DNA of 64,000 nt from Terrilactibacillus laevilacticus (GTDB taxonomy: Bacteria; Bacillota; Bacilli; Bacillales; Sporolactobacillaceae): the NCBI RefSeq assembly GCF_006517395.1, contig NZ_VDCY01000013.1, forward strand, positions 1 through 64,000, given 5' to 3'. This document shows positions 45,521-56,112 of the stretch, piece by piece. Positions within the stretch are counted from its first letter, which is position 1; every line of letters begins with the position of its first letter. The notes below the pieces were generated by a model, which was given only the letters and a program-made list of their open reading frames with translations, had not been told where the DNA came from and did no database searches. The position numbers and the translations under genes were made by a program.

Positions 45521-46144
45521 ATGAAAGTTGATATAAAAAAGTCGTTGAAATTTTCATCAAGTATTGCCGTTATCACCCTGGTGTTAGCGGCTATTTTTAC
45601 AATTGTATCTAACATTCTACTGAGTGATGTTAATGCTATAGTTGGTACACTTATTGTTTTAGGTATTGTCCTAATTGGTATTATTTTTGATATTGTAGGT
45701 GTCGCTTCTACAGCTGCAAATGAAATCCCTTTACATGCTATGGCATCTGAACGTGTACATGGTGCTAAACATGCTGTTTATATCGCAAGAAATGCTGACC
45801 GAGTGTCAACATTTTGTAATGATGTTATTGGTGATATTTCGGGTATAGTAAGTGGGACAGCTTCTGCTATTGTTGTCATTGAAATGGCATCCCATTTTAT
45901 TTCACATGAAGATGGAAGTGGTCTGCAAAATGCCATATCAGTTTTATTCACAAGTGCTGTTGCAGGAATTACTGTTTTTGGAAAAGCCTTAGCTAAAACA
46001 TATGCGATTAGCCATGCTACAAAGATTGTTTTTCGTGTGGGTATATTATGTTATATAATTGAAGAACGTCTACATATTCCCATCTTGAAACATAAACGTA
46101 AAAACAAAAATGGTCTTAAGAATAAGGGCGAAAAGGCCAAATAA
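45521..46144 (+). CDS. oapA: OLE-associated membrane protein OapA
   Basis: 207-residue integral membrane protein. Hydrophobic helices lie at about residues 11-34, 38-66, 104-126 and 137-165, with a further hydrophobic stretch near 168-182 and a strongly basic C-terminal tail (HKRKNKNGLKNKGEKAK). A DxxxD motif (DVIGD, residues 101-105) precedes the third helix; an aspartate motif of this kind is reported as important in B. halodurans OapA. It would hold the OLE RNA at the membrane. RNA-to-gene spacing is about 140 bases, and dxs follows within 15 bases. Confidence 0.92.
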   Translation: MKVDIKKSLKFSSSIAVITLVLAAIFTIVSNILLSDVNAIVGTLIVLGIVLIGIIFDIVGVASTAANEIPLHAMASERVHGAKHAVYIARNADRVSTFCNDVIGDISGIVSGTASAIVVIEMASHFISHEDGSGLQNAISVLFTSAVAGITVFGKALAKTYAISHATKIVFRVGILCYIIEERLHIPILKHKRKNKNGLKNKGEKAK

Positions 46145-46158
46145 GGTGAGTGAGTTCG

Positions 46159-48066
46159 ATGGATTTAACGTCGATTAAAGATCCTATATTTCTAAAAGAT
46201 ATGACGATACCAGAATTAGAGCAGCTTGCTCAAGAAATACGACAATTTTTAATAGAACAATTATCAGTTACAGGTGGGCATTTAGCTCCCAACTTAGGTG
46301 TGGTTGAGCTCACTCTTTCATTACACAAAGTTTTCAGCAGTCCAAAAGATAAATTGATTTGGGATGTTGGTCATCAATCTTATGTACATAAGATTTTAAC
46401 GGGTCGTGCCTCACAGTTTGACACGTTAAGGCAATATAAAGGCTTAAGTGGATTTCCAAAAAGAAATGAAAGCGAACATGATGTTTGGGAAACAGGCCAT
46501 AGTTCAACGTCATTATCTGCGGCGATGGGAATGGCCATAGCCAGAGATTTGAAAAAAGAGAATGATTTTATTATTCCTATTATAGGAGACGGCGCATTAA
46601 CGGGTGGAATGGCTCTTGAGGCATTAAATCATATTGGTCATGAGAAAAAAGATATGATCATCATCCTGAATGATAATGAAATGTCGATAGCACCTAATGT
46701 AGGAGCTCTTCATAATATGCTTGGTCGTATACGAACAGCAGGAAAGTACCGTAGGGCGAAAGAAGATATTGAATATTTAATGAAGAAAATCCCTACATTC
46801 GGCAATCGTATTGCAACGATCGCCGAACGAATGAAAGATCGATTAAAGTATCTACTCGTATCTGGGCTCTTTTTTGAAGAATTGGGTATTACGTATCTTG
46901 GTCCAGTTGATGGTCATAATATGAATGCTTTAATGGAAAATATGTCTTATGCAAAAAAACGAAAAGGTCCTGTATTAATTCATGTGCTTACTCAAAAAGG
47001 GAAGGGCTATAAACCTGCAGAGTCAGATTTGATTGGCACTTGGCACGGTACTGGCCCATATAAAATTGAATCTGGTGATTTTATTAAACCCGTAGGGTCT
47101 GCACCATCCTACAGTGGCGTCGTTTGTGATACTCTTCAAAAATTGGCGAGAAAAGATGATCGTATTGTCGTTGTCTCTCCAGCGATGGTTGTTGGATCCA
47201 AACTCGTTCCTTTTGCAAAAGAATTTCCAGATCGCTTGTTTGATGTAGGAATTGCTGAACAACATGCAGCAACTGTTGCCGCCGGACTTGCAACACAAGG
47301 AATGAAACCCGTACTTTCGATATATTCGACATTCATGCAACGTGCCTATGATCAGATTGTTCATGATATATGCAGACAAAATCTAAATGTTGTAATCGCT
47401 GTAGACCGAGCGGGGTTAGTCGGCGCTGATGGTGAAACACATCAAGGCGTTTTTGATGTGAACTTTCTTCGTAGCATACCAAACATCGTCATTATGATGG
47501 GAAAAGATGAGAATGAATGTCAAAATATGGTATATACAGCAATGCAGTATCATGATGGTCCGATAGCGATTCGGTATCCACGTGGCAATGGTTATGGTGT
47601 TCCAATGGATCAAACGTTAGAAGAGATTCCTATAGGATCATGGGAAGTTATTAAAGATGGAACTGATCTTGCCATTCTTTCCTTCGGTCCTCTACTACAT
47701 GATGCATTAGATGCCGCAAAACAATTAAAATTAGAAGGTATCCACGCTAAGGTGATTAATGCTCGGTCGATTAAACCTTTAGACCGAGATATGTTAAAGG
47801 AATTATCTGAAAAGAATATGCCTATATTAACGGTAGAAGAATGTGCCTTAGAAGGTGGTTTTGGTAGCAGTATACTTGAGTACTTACATGATCAGGGAAA
47901 TCACGGTCATTTAGTTGACCGAATGGGAATTCCAGATCGTTTTATTGAACATGGTAGTGTTAAAGAACTATTACATGAGATTGGATTGACACCAGAACAT
48001 ATCTATTTGCGTGCAAAACATCTTTTATCAAAACATCACTCGCCGACACACAGGCAAAGGGCTTAA
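46159..48066 (+). CDS. dxs: 1-deoxy-D-xylulose-5-phosphate synthase
   Basis: First enzyme of the non-mevalonate isoprenoid pathway, condensing pyruvate and glyceraldehyde-3-phosphate with thiamine diphosphate. 635 residues: [18 protein letters not shown] (cofactor), a transketolase central domain with the DRAG motif, and [10 protein letters not shown] near the C-terminus. ATG 46159 has AAGGTGAG upstream; an in-frame GTG at 46150 is too close to it. Probably co-transcribed with oapA. Confidence 0.95.
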   Translation: MDLTSIKDPIFLKDMTIPELEQLAQEIRQFLIEQLSVTGGHLAPNLGVVELTLSLHKVFSSPKDKLIWDVGHQSYVHKILTGRASQFDTLRQYKGLSGFPKRNESEHDVWETGHSSTSLSAAMGMAIARDLKKENDFIIPIIGDGALTGGMALEALNHIGHEKKDMIIILNDNEMSIAPNVGALHNMLGRIRTAGKYRRAKEDIEYLMKKIPTFGNRIATIAERMKDRLKYLLVSGLFFEELGITYLGPVDGHNMNALMENMSYAKKRKGPVLIHVLTQKGKGYKPAESDLIGTWHGTGPYKIESGDFIKPVGSAPSYSGVVCDTLQKLARKDDRIVVVSPAMVVGSKLVPFAKEFPDRLFDVGIAEQHAATVAAGLATQGMKPVLSIYSTFMQRAYDQIVHDICRQNLNVVIAVDRAGLVGADGETHQGVFDVNFLRSIPNIVIMMGKDENECQNMVYTAMQYHDGPIAIRYPRGNGYGVPMDQTLEEIPIGSWEVIKDGTDLAILSFGPLLHDALDAAKQLKLEGIHAKVINARSIKPLDRDMLKELSEKNMPILTVEECALEGGFGSSILEYLHDQGNHGHLVDRMGIPDRFIEHGSVKELLHEIGLTPEHIYLRAKHLLSKHHSPTHRQRA

Positions 48067-48282
48067 TAAGTGAAACTTCCATCAGTGGGGGTTTTTCGAC
48101 GCACAGGATGTGCTAGTCAGGGGTTGCGACAGGACGTCGCGTTTTTAAGCCTGCGTCATCCCCCGCTGATGGTAAGCCAGAACCAATCGGACCTTCACGG
48201 CAGTTGATCCCACATCTATCTTCTTTGAATACTTAGAATCTTGAGGAAGGGATCTTTACTAGCCATTAAGGCGGGATAAAGG
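48067..48282 (+). repeat. R2 structured repeat, long form
   Basis: Begins one base after the dxs stop: GTGAAACTTCCATCAGTGGG, then GCACAGGATGTGC and GCGACAGGACGTCGC sub-hairpins, CCCCCGCTGATGG closing the main stem, AACCAATCGGACCTT, GATCCCACATC, and GCGGGATAAAGGAG at the end. The last bases overlap the ribosome-binding site of the next gene, so the repeat could influence translation there. Confidence 0.85.
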
Positions 48283-48289
48283 AGTAACG

Positions 48290-49105
48290 ATGAAAGAACG
48301 TGTAGATGTTTTATTAGTAAAAAAAGGATTATTTGACTCAAGAGAAAAAGCTCAACGCGCTGTCATGGCAGGTATGATCTATTCAGAAAATCAACGAATC
48401 GATAAACCAGGAAGTAAAATAGATAGCGAAACGGAGCTTCATATTAAGGGGAATATCCTTCCATATGTCGGTCGAGGTGGACTTAAATTAGAAAAAGCGT
48501 TAAAAATCTTCCCTATTTCAGTGAAAGATAAAATCATGTTGGATATTGGGGCATCGACAGGAGGATTTACGGATTGTGCACTGCAAAACGGAGCAAAGCA
48601 AGTGTATGCTCTAGATGTTGGGTATAATCAACTAGCCTGGAAGCTAAGGCAAGATAAACGGGTTATAGTCATGGAAAGGACAAATTTTCGTTATTGCACT
48701 CGGGATGACTTTGATGAAGGTATACCAGAGTTTGCAACCATCGATGTATCATTTATCTCGTTGACGAAAATATTACCGACTCTTTCGACAATTTTAAAAG
48801 AAAATAGTGACGTTGTCGTCTTAATAAAGCCACAATTCGAAGCAGGTAAAGAAGAGATAGGAAAGAAAGGGATCGTAAGAGATTCCAGAGTTCATAAGTC
48901 TGTCTTGAAAGAGATTTTATCTTTTAGTGAATCATTAGGATATCGTGTTGAACAGGTAAGTTTCTCACCTATTACAGGTGGAGATGGCAATATTGAATTT
49001 TTATCTCATTTCGTTTGGAACCCTAATCAGTTCATGGAAATGGAAAATATGGAAGAGATCATAAACCAAGTCGTCACTCAAGCCCATGAAGAACTAAAAA
49101 AATAA
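48290..49105 (+). CDS. yqxC: TlyA family rRNA methyltransferase / S4-domain protein (YqxC)
   Basis: 271 residues: S4 RNA-binding domain (about 1-65, KERVDVLLVKKGLFDSREKAQRAVMAG) and an FtsJ-like methyltransferase domain with SAM motif LDIGASTGGFTDCAL. Related to TlyA 2'-O-methyltransferase of rRNA. AAAGGAG ribosome-binding site formed at the end of the R2 repeat. The arginine repressor gene often found next in Bacillus (ahrC) is absent. Confidence 0.92.
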   Translation: MKERVDVLLVKKGLFDSREKAQRAVMAGMIYSENQRIDKPGSKIDSETELHIKGNILPYVGRGGLKLEKALKIFPISVKDKIMLDIGASTGGFTDCALQNGAKQVYALDVGYNQLAWKLRQDKRVIVMERTNFRYCTRDDFDEGIPEFATIDVSFISLTKILPTLSTILKENSDVVVLIKPQFEAGKEEIGKKGIVRDSRVHKSVLKEILSFSESLGYRVEQVSFSPITGGDGNIEFLSHFVWNPNQFMEMENMEEIINQVVTQAHEELKK

Positions 49106-49117
49106 TATCTAATTAAA

Positions 49118-49149
49118 CGACTTTTCCTTTTATAGGAAAAGTTTTTTTA
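49118..49149 (+). terminator. Terminator of yqxC
   Basis: ACTTTTCC / GGAAAAGT stem followed by TTTTTT, in the 145-base gap before recN. Confidence 0.8.
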
Positions 49150-49250
49150 TATATAAATAAACGTATGTTCGTTTTTAAAAGAAAAAACATTGACGATTTT
49201 GTCCATTCATTATAAAATAAGAACAAAGGTTCGATTTAACGGAGGGCATT

Positions 49251-50954
49251 ATGTTATTAGAATTACATATAGAAAATTTTGCAATCATTGAGAAATTGGT
49301 CATATCCTTTGAAGAAGGCTTAACGGTTTTTACGGGTGAAACAGGAGCCGGTAAATCGATCATTATTGACGCAATTGGTTTATTAGCTGGTGGAAGAGGT
49401 TCTTCAGAGTATGTGCGTCATGGGACAAAAAAAGCTGAAATTGAGGCTCTATTCGAAATCGATGCCGATCATGTTGTTTTATCTACATTAGAGCAACTTG
49501 GTATTGATCCAAATGATCATATGCTTATTTTAAATAGACAAATATCAAATCAAGGTAAAAGTATTTGTCGTGTAAATGGAAAACTTGTGACCCTTTCGAA
49601 CTTAAAAGACATCGGACATAAATTAATCGATATCCATGGACAGCACGAGCATCAATCATTATTAAATCAAGACCGCCATATGGCTTTGTTAGACCAATTT
49701 GGTGGATCCAAATTAGCTAAAGTTAAATCTGATTATCAAATGCTATACCAACATGTTTCAGAGATATATAAAGAAATGATGAAATTCAATCAAGATGAAC
49801 AAAAATTAGCTCAGCGTTTAGACTTATTAACATATCAAATCAATGAGATTAATGATGCAAAGCTTCAAATTGGTGAAGAGGAAGCCTTAATTGAAGAAAA
49901 AAGAAAATTGGTGAATTATGAAAAGGTTTTTCAAGCTCTTCAAATTAGTTACGAATCATTAAATGGAGAACAAAAAGCACTAGACTCTCTAAGACAGACG
50001 ATGAATCAACTTGAAACAATTCAATCACTCGATCAGGATCTTCACCGATTTTATGAGGCTGTATCAAATAGTTATTATCTTTTGGAAGAAAATGCGTCAT
50101 CACTCAGAGATTATTTTGATCAAATGGAATATCAACCAGAACGATTAAATCAAATTGAAGCGAGACTGAATGAAATTCATTTATTAAAGCGAAAATATGG
50201 ACAAAGTATTCACGAAATTTTAGCTTATTATACCCGAATTAAACAAGAATGGGAAGATCTTTCTAATCATGACCACAAAATGGATGAGTTAACCAAGGAT
50301 TTTAATGACCATCTTCTTCAATTAAATGATAAAGGACACGTATTAAATAAATACCGTAAACGATCGGCTAATCAGTTAAATAAAGCCATTAATCGAGAAC
50401 TAAAAGATCTTTACATGGAAAATGCGACTTTTGAGGTCTTAATTGAACAGCCGTTACGTTTAGAAAATTTTTCTGATTTTCAAAAAGATGGTATAGATAA
50501 AGTCACGTTTCTCATTACAACCAACCCTGGAGAACCGCTGAAGCCTTTAGCTAAAGTCGCTTCAGGTGGGGAGTTATCCCGTGTTATGCTTGCCATTAAA
50601 TCTAATTTTAAAGAGGTCATGGGAGTCACTTCTATAATTTTTGACGAAGTGGATACGGGAGTAAGTGGCCGCGTTGCCCAAGCCATGGCTGAAAAAATAT
50701 ATCAGCTTTCAAAAGCCTCCCAAGTGTTCTGTATCACCCACTTACCACAAGTTGCAGCTATGGCCGATCATCATCTTTATATTTCAAAGGATATTTCTCA
50801 TAACAAGAGAACAAAAACGCAAGTTCATTCATTAGATCAAGAACAAAAAGTCCGTGAAATTGGCAGAATGATTTCTGGAGTCGAGATGACAGAGTTGACA
50901 AAACAGCATGCAGAGGAACTTTTATCTCTCGCAAGCCAGATGAAGAACCTCTAG
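49251..50954 (+). CDS. recN: DNA repair protein RecN
   Basis: 567-residue SMC-like ATPase acting early at double-strand breaks. Walker A GETGAGKS near residue 30, ABC signature ASGGELSRVMLA, Walker B SIIFDEVDTGVSG; coiled coil between about 160 and 370. ATG after GGAGGGC. Confidence 0.95.
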   Translation: MLLELHIENFAIIEKLVISFEEGLTVFTGETGAGKSIIIDAIGLLAGGRGSSEYVRHGTKKAEIEALFEIDADHVVLSTLEQLGIDPNDHMLILNRQISNQGKSICRVNGKLVTLSNLKDIGHKLIDIHGQHEHQSLLNQDRHMALLDQFGGSKLAKVKSDYQMLYQHVSEIYKEMMKFNQDEQKLAQRLDLLTYQINEINDAKLQIGEEEALIEEKRKLVNYEKVFQALQISYESLNGEQKALDSLRQTMNQLETIQSLDQDLHRFYEAVSNSYYLLEENASSLRDYFDQMEYQPERLNQIEARLNEIHLLKRKYGQSIHEILAYYTRIKQEWEDLSNHDHKMDELTKDFNDHLLQLNDKGHVLNKYRKRSANQLNKAINRELKDLYMENATFEVLIEQPLRLENFSDFQKDGIDKVTFLITTNPGEPLKPLAKVASGGELSRVMLAIKSNFKEVMGVTSIIFDEVDTGVSGRVAQAMAEKIYQLSKASQVFCITHLPQVAAMADHHLYISKDISHNKRTKTQVHSLDQEQKVREIGRMISGVEMTELTKQHAEELLSLASQMKNL

Positions 50955-51067
50955 TCACGGGAAGTTTTGCTAAAAATGATCAGTAATAATTCTTCTCTTC
51001 TCAGGCAACCTTAATAAATGTCACAACGAAAAAAATTAAGTGTGGGTTAGGAGCGAGGAGAGAAATC

Positions 51068-52312
51068 ATGAACAAGTCGACATGGATTATGCGAATCGCT
51101 GGTTTTATTCTCCTTGGCTTCATGTTTGGCCTTGGATGGTTTTATTCTAATGATCAAGAATTGATTAAACATGATAATCAAATGACTATAGATACTGTTT
51201 CAACTACCAATCAGGTCAGGATTAAGAAACAATCGAATGTTTTACCGATGGTTGGTGACTTCTCACAGAAAAATAATGAAATTGTTAATGCACAGGAAAA
51301 CGAGAAATCGAAAGATATATCACAAATACGTCTAATACCTGGTGGAGAATCGATTGGGGTAAAATTAAATACATTAGGTGTCCTAGTAGTTGGATATCAC
51401 CTAGTGGATAGTGTAAAAGGTGAAAAATCGCCTGGAGAAAAAGCTGATATTCGTGTAGGAGATGTTATTACAAAAATAAATGGGAAAAAAATGAAAAATA
51501 TAACTGATGTACAGAATACTATTTCAAATTTAGACAGGGAGCAAAAATTAAGCTTAAGTGTTATTAGACAAAATAAGCATTTAGTTAAAACATTAAAGCC
51601 TGTTCAAGATAAAATGGATCATCGATATCGGTTAGGTTTGTATATACGTGATTCTGCCTCTGGTATTGGAACCTTAACCTTCTATGAACCGACATCTGGT
51701 AAATACGGGGCCTTAGGTCATATTATTTCCGATGTGGATACGAGACAACCTATTATTGTTGACAAAGGCCAAATTGTTAAATCAACTGTTAATGCTATTG
51801 ATAAAGGCCAAAATGGGAATCCAGGTGAAAAAATCGCATCATTTTCGGATGAACCAAGAAATATTGGAAATATATCAAAAAATACACCATTTGGTGTCTA
51901 TGGGACATTAAACAAACGATTAACCAATCATATAATGGATCAGGGCTTGCCACTTGCGCTACCTAATGAAGTTAAAGAAGGTCCAGCAAAAATTCTTACT
52001 GTCCTAAAGGGAAACAAGGTTGAAGCATTTGATATAAAGATTGTTAGTTCAGTTCCGCAAAAACTTCCTGCTATTAAAGGGTTAGTTATTAAGATTACCG
52101 ATCCCAGATTATTATCAAAAACGGGTGGAATTATTCAAGGAATGAGTGGTAGCCCAATTATTCAAAATAATAAGATTATTGGAGCTGTCACACATGTTTT
52201 TGTAAATGATCCAACTTCGGGATACGGAGTTCATATCGAGTGGATGTTACGAGAAGCCGGAATTAAATTTACAGCACAACATCATCATCAAACATCAAAA
52301 GCCGTGAGTTGA
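51068..52312 (+). CDS. spoIVB: SpoIVB serine peptidase
   Basis: Forespore-secreted protease that signals to the SpoIVFA/BofA/SpoIVFB complex to activate pro-sigma-K. 414 residues: N-terminal membrane anchor ([20 protein letters not shown]), PDZ domain (about 105-185), and the S55 domain with the catalytic histidine in YGALGH and serine in QGMSGSP. Preceded by GAGGAGAG. Confidence 0.95.
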   Translation: MNKSTWIMRIAGFILLGFMFGLGWFYSNDQELIKHDNQMTIDTVSTTNQVRIKKQSNVLPMVGDFSQKNNEIVNAQENEKSKDISQIRLIPGGESIGVKLNTLGVLVVGYHLVDSVKGEKSPGEKADIRVGDVITKINGKKMKNITDVQNTISNLDREQKLSLSVIRQNKHLVKTLKPVQDKMDHRYRLGLYIRDSASGIGTLTFYEPTSGKYGALGHIISDVDTRQPIIVDKGQIVKSTVNAIDKGQNGNPGEKIASFSDEPRNIGNISKNTPFGVYGTLNKRLTNHIMDQGLPLALPNEVKEGPAKILTVLKGNKVEAFDIKIVSSVPQKLPAIKGLVIKITDPRLLSKTGGIIQGMSGSPIIQNNKIIGAVTHVFVNDPTSGYGVHIEWMLREAGIKFTAQHHHQTSKAVS

Positions 52313-52328
52313 TCTCAGGGCTTTTGAT
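52297..52328 (+). terminator. Terminator of spoIVB
   Basis: AAAAGCCGTGAG / CTCAGGGCTTTT hairpin that includes the spoIVB stop codon. Confidence 0.7.
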
Positions 52329-52384
52329 ATTTTATCTTTTTTCTTCAGCATTCTATATATAAACTTTAATTCCTCCAAATATTT

Positions 52385-52398
52385 TTCGACATTCGACA
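52385..52398 (-). promoter_or_regulatory. Two abutting 0A boxes upstream of spo0A
   Basis: On minus the sequence is TGTCGAATGTCGAA, two perfect copies of the Spo0A-binding heptamer in direct tandem, about 160 bases before the spo0A start. Suggests autoregulation. A sigma-H-like GAAT element (TAGAAT, 52410-52415) lies just downstream on plus. Confidence 0.65.
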
Positions 52399-52557
52399 AG
52401 TTTATGGTGTAGAATATTGTAAAACTTGAAAGAAATAAGTTGAAAAACAGAGAATACACAAAAATAGTATAGATAATTAAAAAAAGATAAAAAAGGGATA
52501 CATTTTTTCGTGTCGAAAACATATAGTGGGAAGAAAAGATATGAGGAGGAACGAAAT

Positions 52558-53352
52558 TTGAAGAAAATAAAGGTTTGTTTGACTGACGATAATCAAGAAC
52601 TTATAAAAATGATTCAAGAATATCTAAGGGCACAAGATGATATGGAAGTGGTAGCTACAGCCTTTAATGGTCAAGAATGTCTGCAAAAAATTCGTGAAGC
52701 ATCCCCTGATGTTCTTGTTTTAGATATAATTATGCCACACCTAGATGGTCTCGGCGTACTTGAACAAATTCGATTAAATAATGATTTACCTAAACCTAAT
52801 GTCATTATGCTAACAGCGTTTGGTCAAGAGGATGTCACGAAAAAAGCAGTTGATTTAGGGGCTTCTTATTTCATTTTAAAACCTTTTGATATGGAGAACC
52901 TTGTCAATAATATTCGCCTTGTTGCAGGAAAAAATGTATCGCATTCAACAGGTCAATCGTCAAGTTCTTTTGTCACATCTTCACCAAGACATAGGGCGCA
53001 AAATTTAGACGCAAGTATTACAAATATCATCCATGAAATTGGTGTTCCAGCACATATTAAAGGTTATATGTATTTAAGAGAAGCCATTTCTATGGTATAC
53101 AATGATATTGAATTACTAGGATCAATCACAAAAGTTCTTTATCCGGATATTGCCAAAAAATTCAAAACAACGTCAAGCAGGGTGGAAAGAGCGATCCGTC
53201 ATGCCATAGAAGTCGCTTGGAGTAGAGGCAATATCGAATCAATATCATCTTTATTCGGTTACACTGTCTCCATGTCCAAAGCTAAACCGACAAACTCAGA
53301 GTTCATCGCTATGGTGGCAGATAAACTCAGAATAGAAAATAAAGCGGGATAA
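52558..53352 (+). CDS. spo0A: Sporulation master response regulator Spo0A
   Basis: 264-residue response regulator. Receiver domain has D10/D11, phosphorylated D56 (VLVLDIIMP), T86-type threonine in MLTAFG and K in FILKPFD. The C-terminal effector domain shows the recognition helix [24 protein letters not shown] 52558 is the start because GAGGAGGAA lies just upstream and D56 then matches B. subtilis numbering. Confidence 0.97.
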   Translation: MKKIKVCLTDDNQELIKMIQEYLRAQDDMEVVATAFNGQECLQKIREASPDVLVLDIIMPHLDGLGVLEQIRLNNDLPKPNVIMLTAFGQEDVTKKAVDLGASYFILKPFDMENLVNNIRLVAGKNVSHSTGQSSSSFVTSSPRHRAQNLDASITNIIHEIGVPAHIKGYMYLREAISMVYNDIELLGSITKVLYPDIAKKFKTTSSRVERAIRHAIEVAWSRGNIESISSLFGYTVSMSKAKPTNSEFIAMVADKLRIENKAG

Positions 53353-53385
53353 AGACTTATCTTAGTAAAAACAAAATATTTAAAA

Positions 53386-53427
53386 CAAAAAACCTTCGTT
53401 AGTTTACCCTAATGAAGGTTTTTTTGT
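53386..53427 (+). terminator. Terminator of spo0A
   Basis: AAAACCTTCGTTAG / CTAATGAAGGTTTTTTT hairpin. Confidence 0.9.
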
Positions 53428-53452
53428 GTTAAAAAGTGCATCCTAAAATGAG

Positions 53453-53490
53453 GGAAGATTTTCTCTGATTGAATCTCACTTTATTAAATC
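53453..53490 (-). repeat. R2 end fragment
   Basis: GAAGATTTTCTCTGATTGAA and TCTCACTTTATTA match the last ~40 bases of the short R2 copy at 2892-3050. The rest of the element is missing. Confidence 0.45.
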
Positions 53491-53611
53491 CGTACGTTTA
53501 TATCTAGCATCTTAGGGTAACTTAATCTTATACAGATCTAACCTTTAGGTAAAGGGGGTAATCGTTTAATTCGAATTTATCTGTATTAATTTTTATTTGA
53601 GGTGATTCACG

Positions 53612-54472
53612 TTGTTAGACATTTTAGTTGCGCTCATCCCAGCCGTTATGTGGGGATTCTTACCAATAGTATCATCAAAACTTGGAGGAAAGGCACAAAA
53701 TCAAGTTTTAGGTACAACATTTGGCGCTTTGATTTTTTCAATTATCGCCTTCTTTGTTGTTCATCCCAATACATCCTTCCATATTCTGCTCATCGGTTTT
53801 ATTTCAGGCTTATTTTGGTCATTAGGACAAATGAATCAATTTATCGCGTTTAAGTCTTTAGGTGTATCAAAAACAATGCCTATGTCCACAGGAATGCAAC
53901 TTGTGGGAACAACCTTGTTCGGTGTTTTTTTATTTCATGAATGGTCTACGACGACAAAGCTAATATTAGGAATTACAGCGATCATTTTAATTATTGTTGG
54001 AGTATTTCTAACATCATTTGGTGAAAAGGATGAAGATAATGCGCAAAACAATCTTATTAAAGGTATTACAACTTTAATTATTTCAACCATTGGTTATGTT
54101 GTTTATATTGTTATTCTAAGATATTTCAACATCGGTGGTTGGGAAGCCATTTTGCCTCAATCGATGGGGATGGTGATAGGAGCATTATTATTAACCATAC
54201 GACATAATCAATTTAACAAATATACACTACGAAACGTATTAACAGGTATCATGTGGGGAATAGGTAATCTTGGTTTGCTTATAGCGACACCTCGTGTAGG
54301 CGTTGCTACGAGCTTCTCTTTGTCTCAAATGGGAATTATCTTTTCCACACTGGGAGGAATCTTCTTATTAGGTGAGAAAAAAACAACTAGACAAATCATA
54401 TTTGTTTGCATTGGATGTTTACTCGTTGTTGCAGGCGGGGTATTTATTGGATATGCACGATCACAAGGTTAA
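53612..54472 (+). CDS. glcU: Glucose uptake protein (GRP/GlcU family)
   Basis: 286-residue, ten-helix carrier of the DMT superfamily: begins LDILVALIPAVMWGFLPI, with SGLFWSLGQMNQFIAFK and TPRVGVATSFSLSQMG as family motifs. Imports glucose by proton symport. TTG start after GAGGTGATT. Operonic with gdh; in B. subtilis the pair is forespore-expressed. Confidence 0.92.
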   Translation: MLDILVALIPAVMWGFLPIVSSKLGGKAQNQVLGTTFGALIFSIIAFFVVHPNTSFHILLIGFISGLFWSLGQMNQFIAFKSLGVSKTMPMSTGMQLVGTTLFGVFLFHEWSTTTKLILGITAIILIIVGVFLTSFGEKDEDNAQNNLIKGITTLIISTIGYVVYIVILRYFNIGGWEAILPQSMGMVIGALLLTIRHNQFNKYTLRNVLTGIMWGIGNLGLLIATPRVGVATSFSLSQMGIIFSTLGGIFLLGEKKTTRQIIFVCIGCLLVVAGGVFIGYARSQG

Positions 54473-54488
54473 ACATTGATTATATTAA

Positions 54489-55289
<801 letters not shown>

Positions 55290-55357
55290 TCTTTTAAACT
55301 GGATAGATATTTTCACAAATGATAAACTGGTCCAAATTCACATAAGACCAGAAAGCT

Positions 55358-55408
55358 TAAGGCTGCCATTTTCCTGTCACGAGCAGGTGAAAGGTAGCTT
55401 ATTTTTTG
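55358..55408 (+). terminator. Probable terminator of glcU-gdh
   Basis: AAGGCTGCC / GGTAGCTT outer and CCTG / CAGG inner pairing followed by ATTTTTT. The rest of the 442-base gap before ptsH (to 55651) shows no gene I can support. Confidence 0.5.
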
Positions 55409-55651
55409 GAAAGGATCGTATATTACATTAGTGAAGAAGGGACCGACAAACAAGGAGATCAATGCTGATTTATATATCTCTCCAAAATACTGCTTAAATG
55501 TCATACCTATTTTTTACAAATCATCCAAATTAAAAAAGGCTCAATAGAGGGAAATGAGGCAAAAATAATAACAATGAAATAAAATGTAGTCATTGGTCAA
55601 AGTTTTATGTAAAATAAGATTGAATCAATATTTAAAGTTTAGTTCGGTTTA

Positions 55652-55681
55652 TTCACATTCCCCATTCATTTAGGTTATAAT
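55652..55681 (+). promoter_or_regulatory. Promoter of ptsH
   Basis: TTCACA (55652-55657) and TATAAT (55676-55681) with 18-base spacing, 51 bases before the start codon. Confidence 0.7.
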
Positions 55682-55731
55682 GGGTACTGGATTAACTTTA
55701 TAAATCAAAAAGAGAATGGAGAGTTAGTAAA

Positions 55732-55995
55732 ATGGAAAAAACATATTCAGTAATTGATGAAACAGGAATTCACGCACGCCCAGCTACTGTCTTAGTCAGT
55801 GAAGCGAGCAAATTCGAATCAAATATTGAACTTGCTTATAATGGTAAAAAAGCAAACTTAAAATCAATTATGGGAGTTATGGCTCTCGGCGTCACTCAAG
55901 GTGCTGAAATTACAATCAGTGCAGAAGGTTCTGATGCAGAAGCTGCTTTAGAAGCTCTCGACAAAGTTATAAAAGAAACTGGTTTAGGAAAGTAA
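55732..55995 (+). CDS. ptsH: Phosphocarrier protein HPr
   Basis: 87 residues. The catalytic histidine is in TGIHARPAT (H14, equivalent to His15) and the HPr-kinase site serine is in NLKSIMGVM (S45, equivalent to Ser46). Presence of the histidine distinguishes it from Crh. Functions in sugar PTS phosphotransfer and, when Ser-phosphorylated, as CcpA co-repressor. It is monocistronic; ptsI is not adjacent, which is unusual for a canonical ptsHI operon. Confidence 0.93.
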   Translation: MEKTYSVIDETGIHARPATVLVSEASKFESNIELAYNGKKANLKSIMGVMALGVTQGAEITISAEGSDAEAALEALDKVIKETGLGK

Positions 55996-56007
55996 TTCCT
56001 TTACGCT

Positions 56008-56046
56008 TTAAAAAGGGACAAGGCATCATGCCTTGTCCCTTTTTCA
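56008..56046 (+). terminator. Terminator of ptsH
   Basis: AAAAAGGGACAAGGCAT / ATGCCTTGTCCCTTTTT, a near-perfect palindrome. Confidence 0.92.
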
Positions 56047-56064
56047 CTAGTTTATATAAAACTG

Positions 56065-56073
56065 TGTTATAAT
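56065..56073 (+). promoter_or_regulatory. Extended -10 promoter of the insertase unit
   Basis: TGTTATAAT, 40 bases before the small membrane-protein gene; no good -35 hexamer. Confidence 0.45.
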
Positions 56074-56112
56074 TGTTTATAACTTAAAATTGAGGAAGAG
56101 GAGGCAAATAGA

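Noticed and set aside
55313-55504. 63-codon minus-strand frame downstream of gdh
   Set aside because: Weak ribosome-binding site, no recognisable domain, and it overlaps a probable terminator hairpin.
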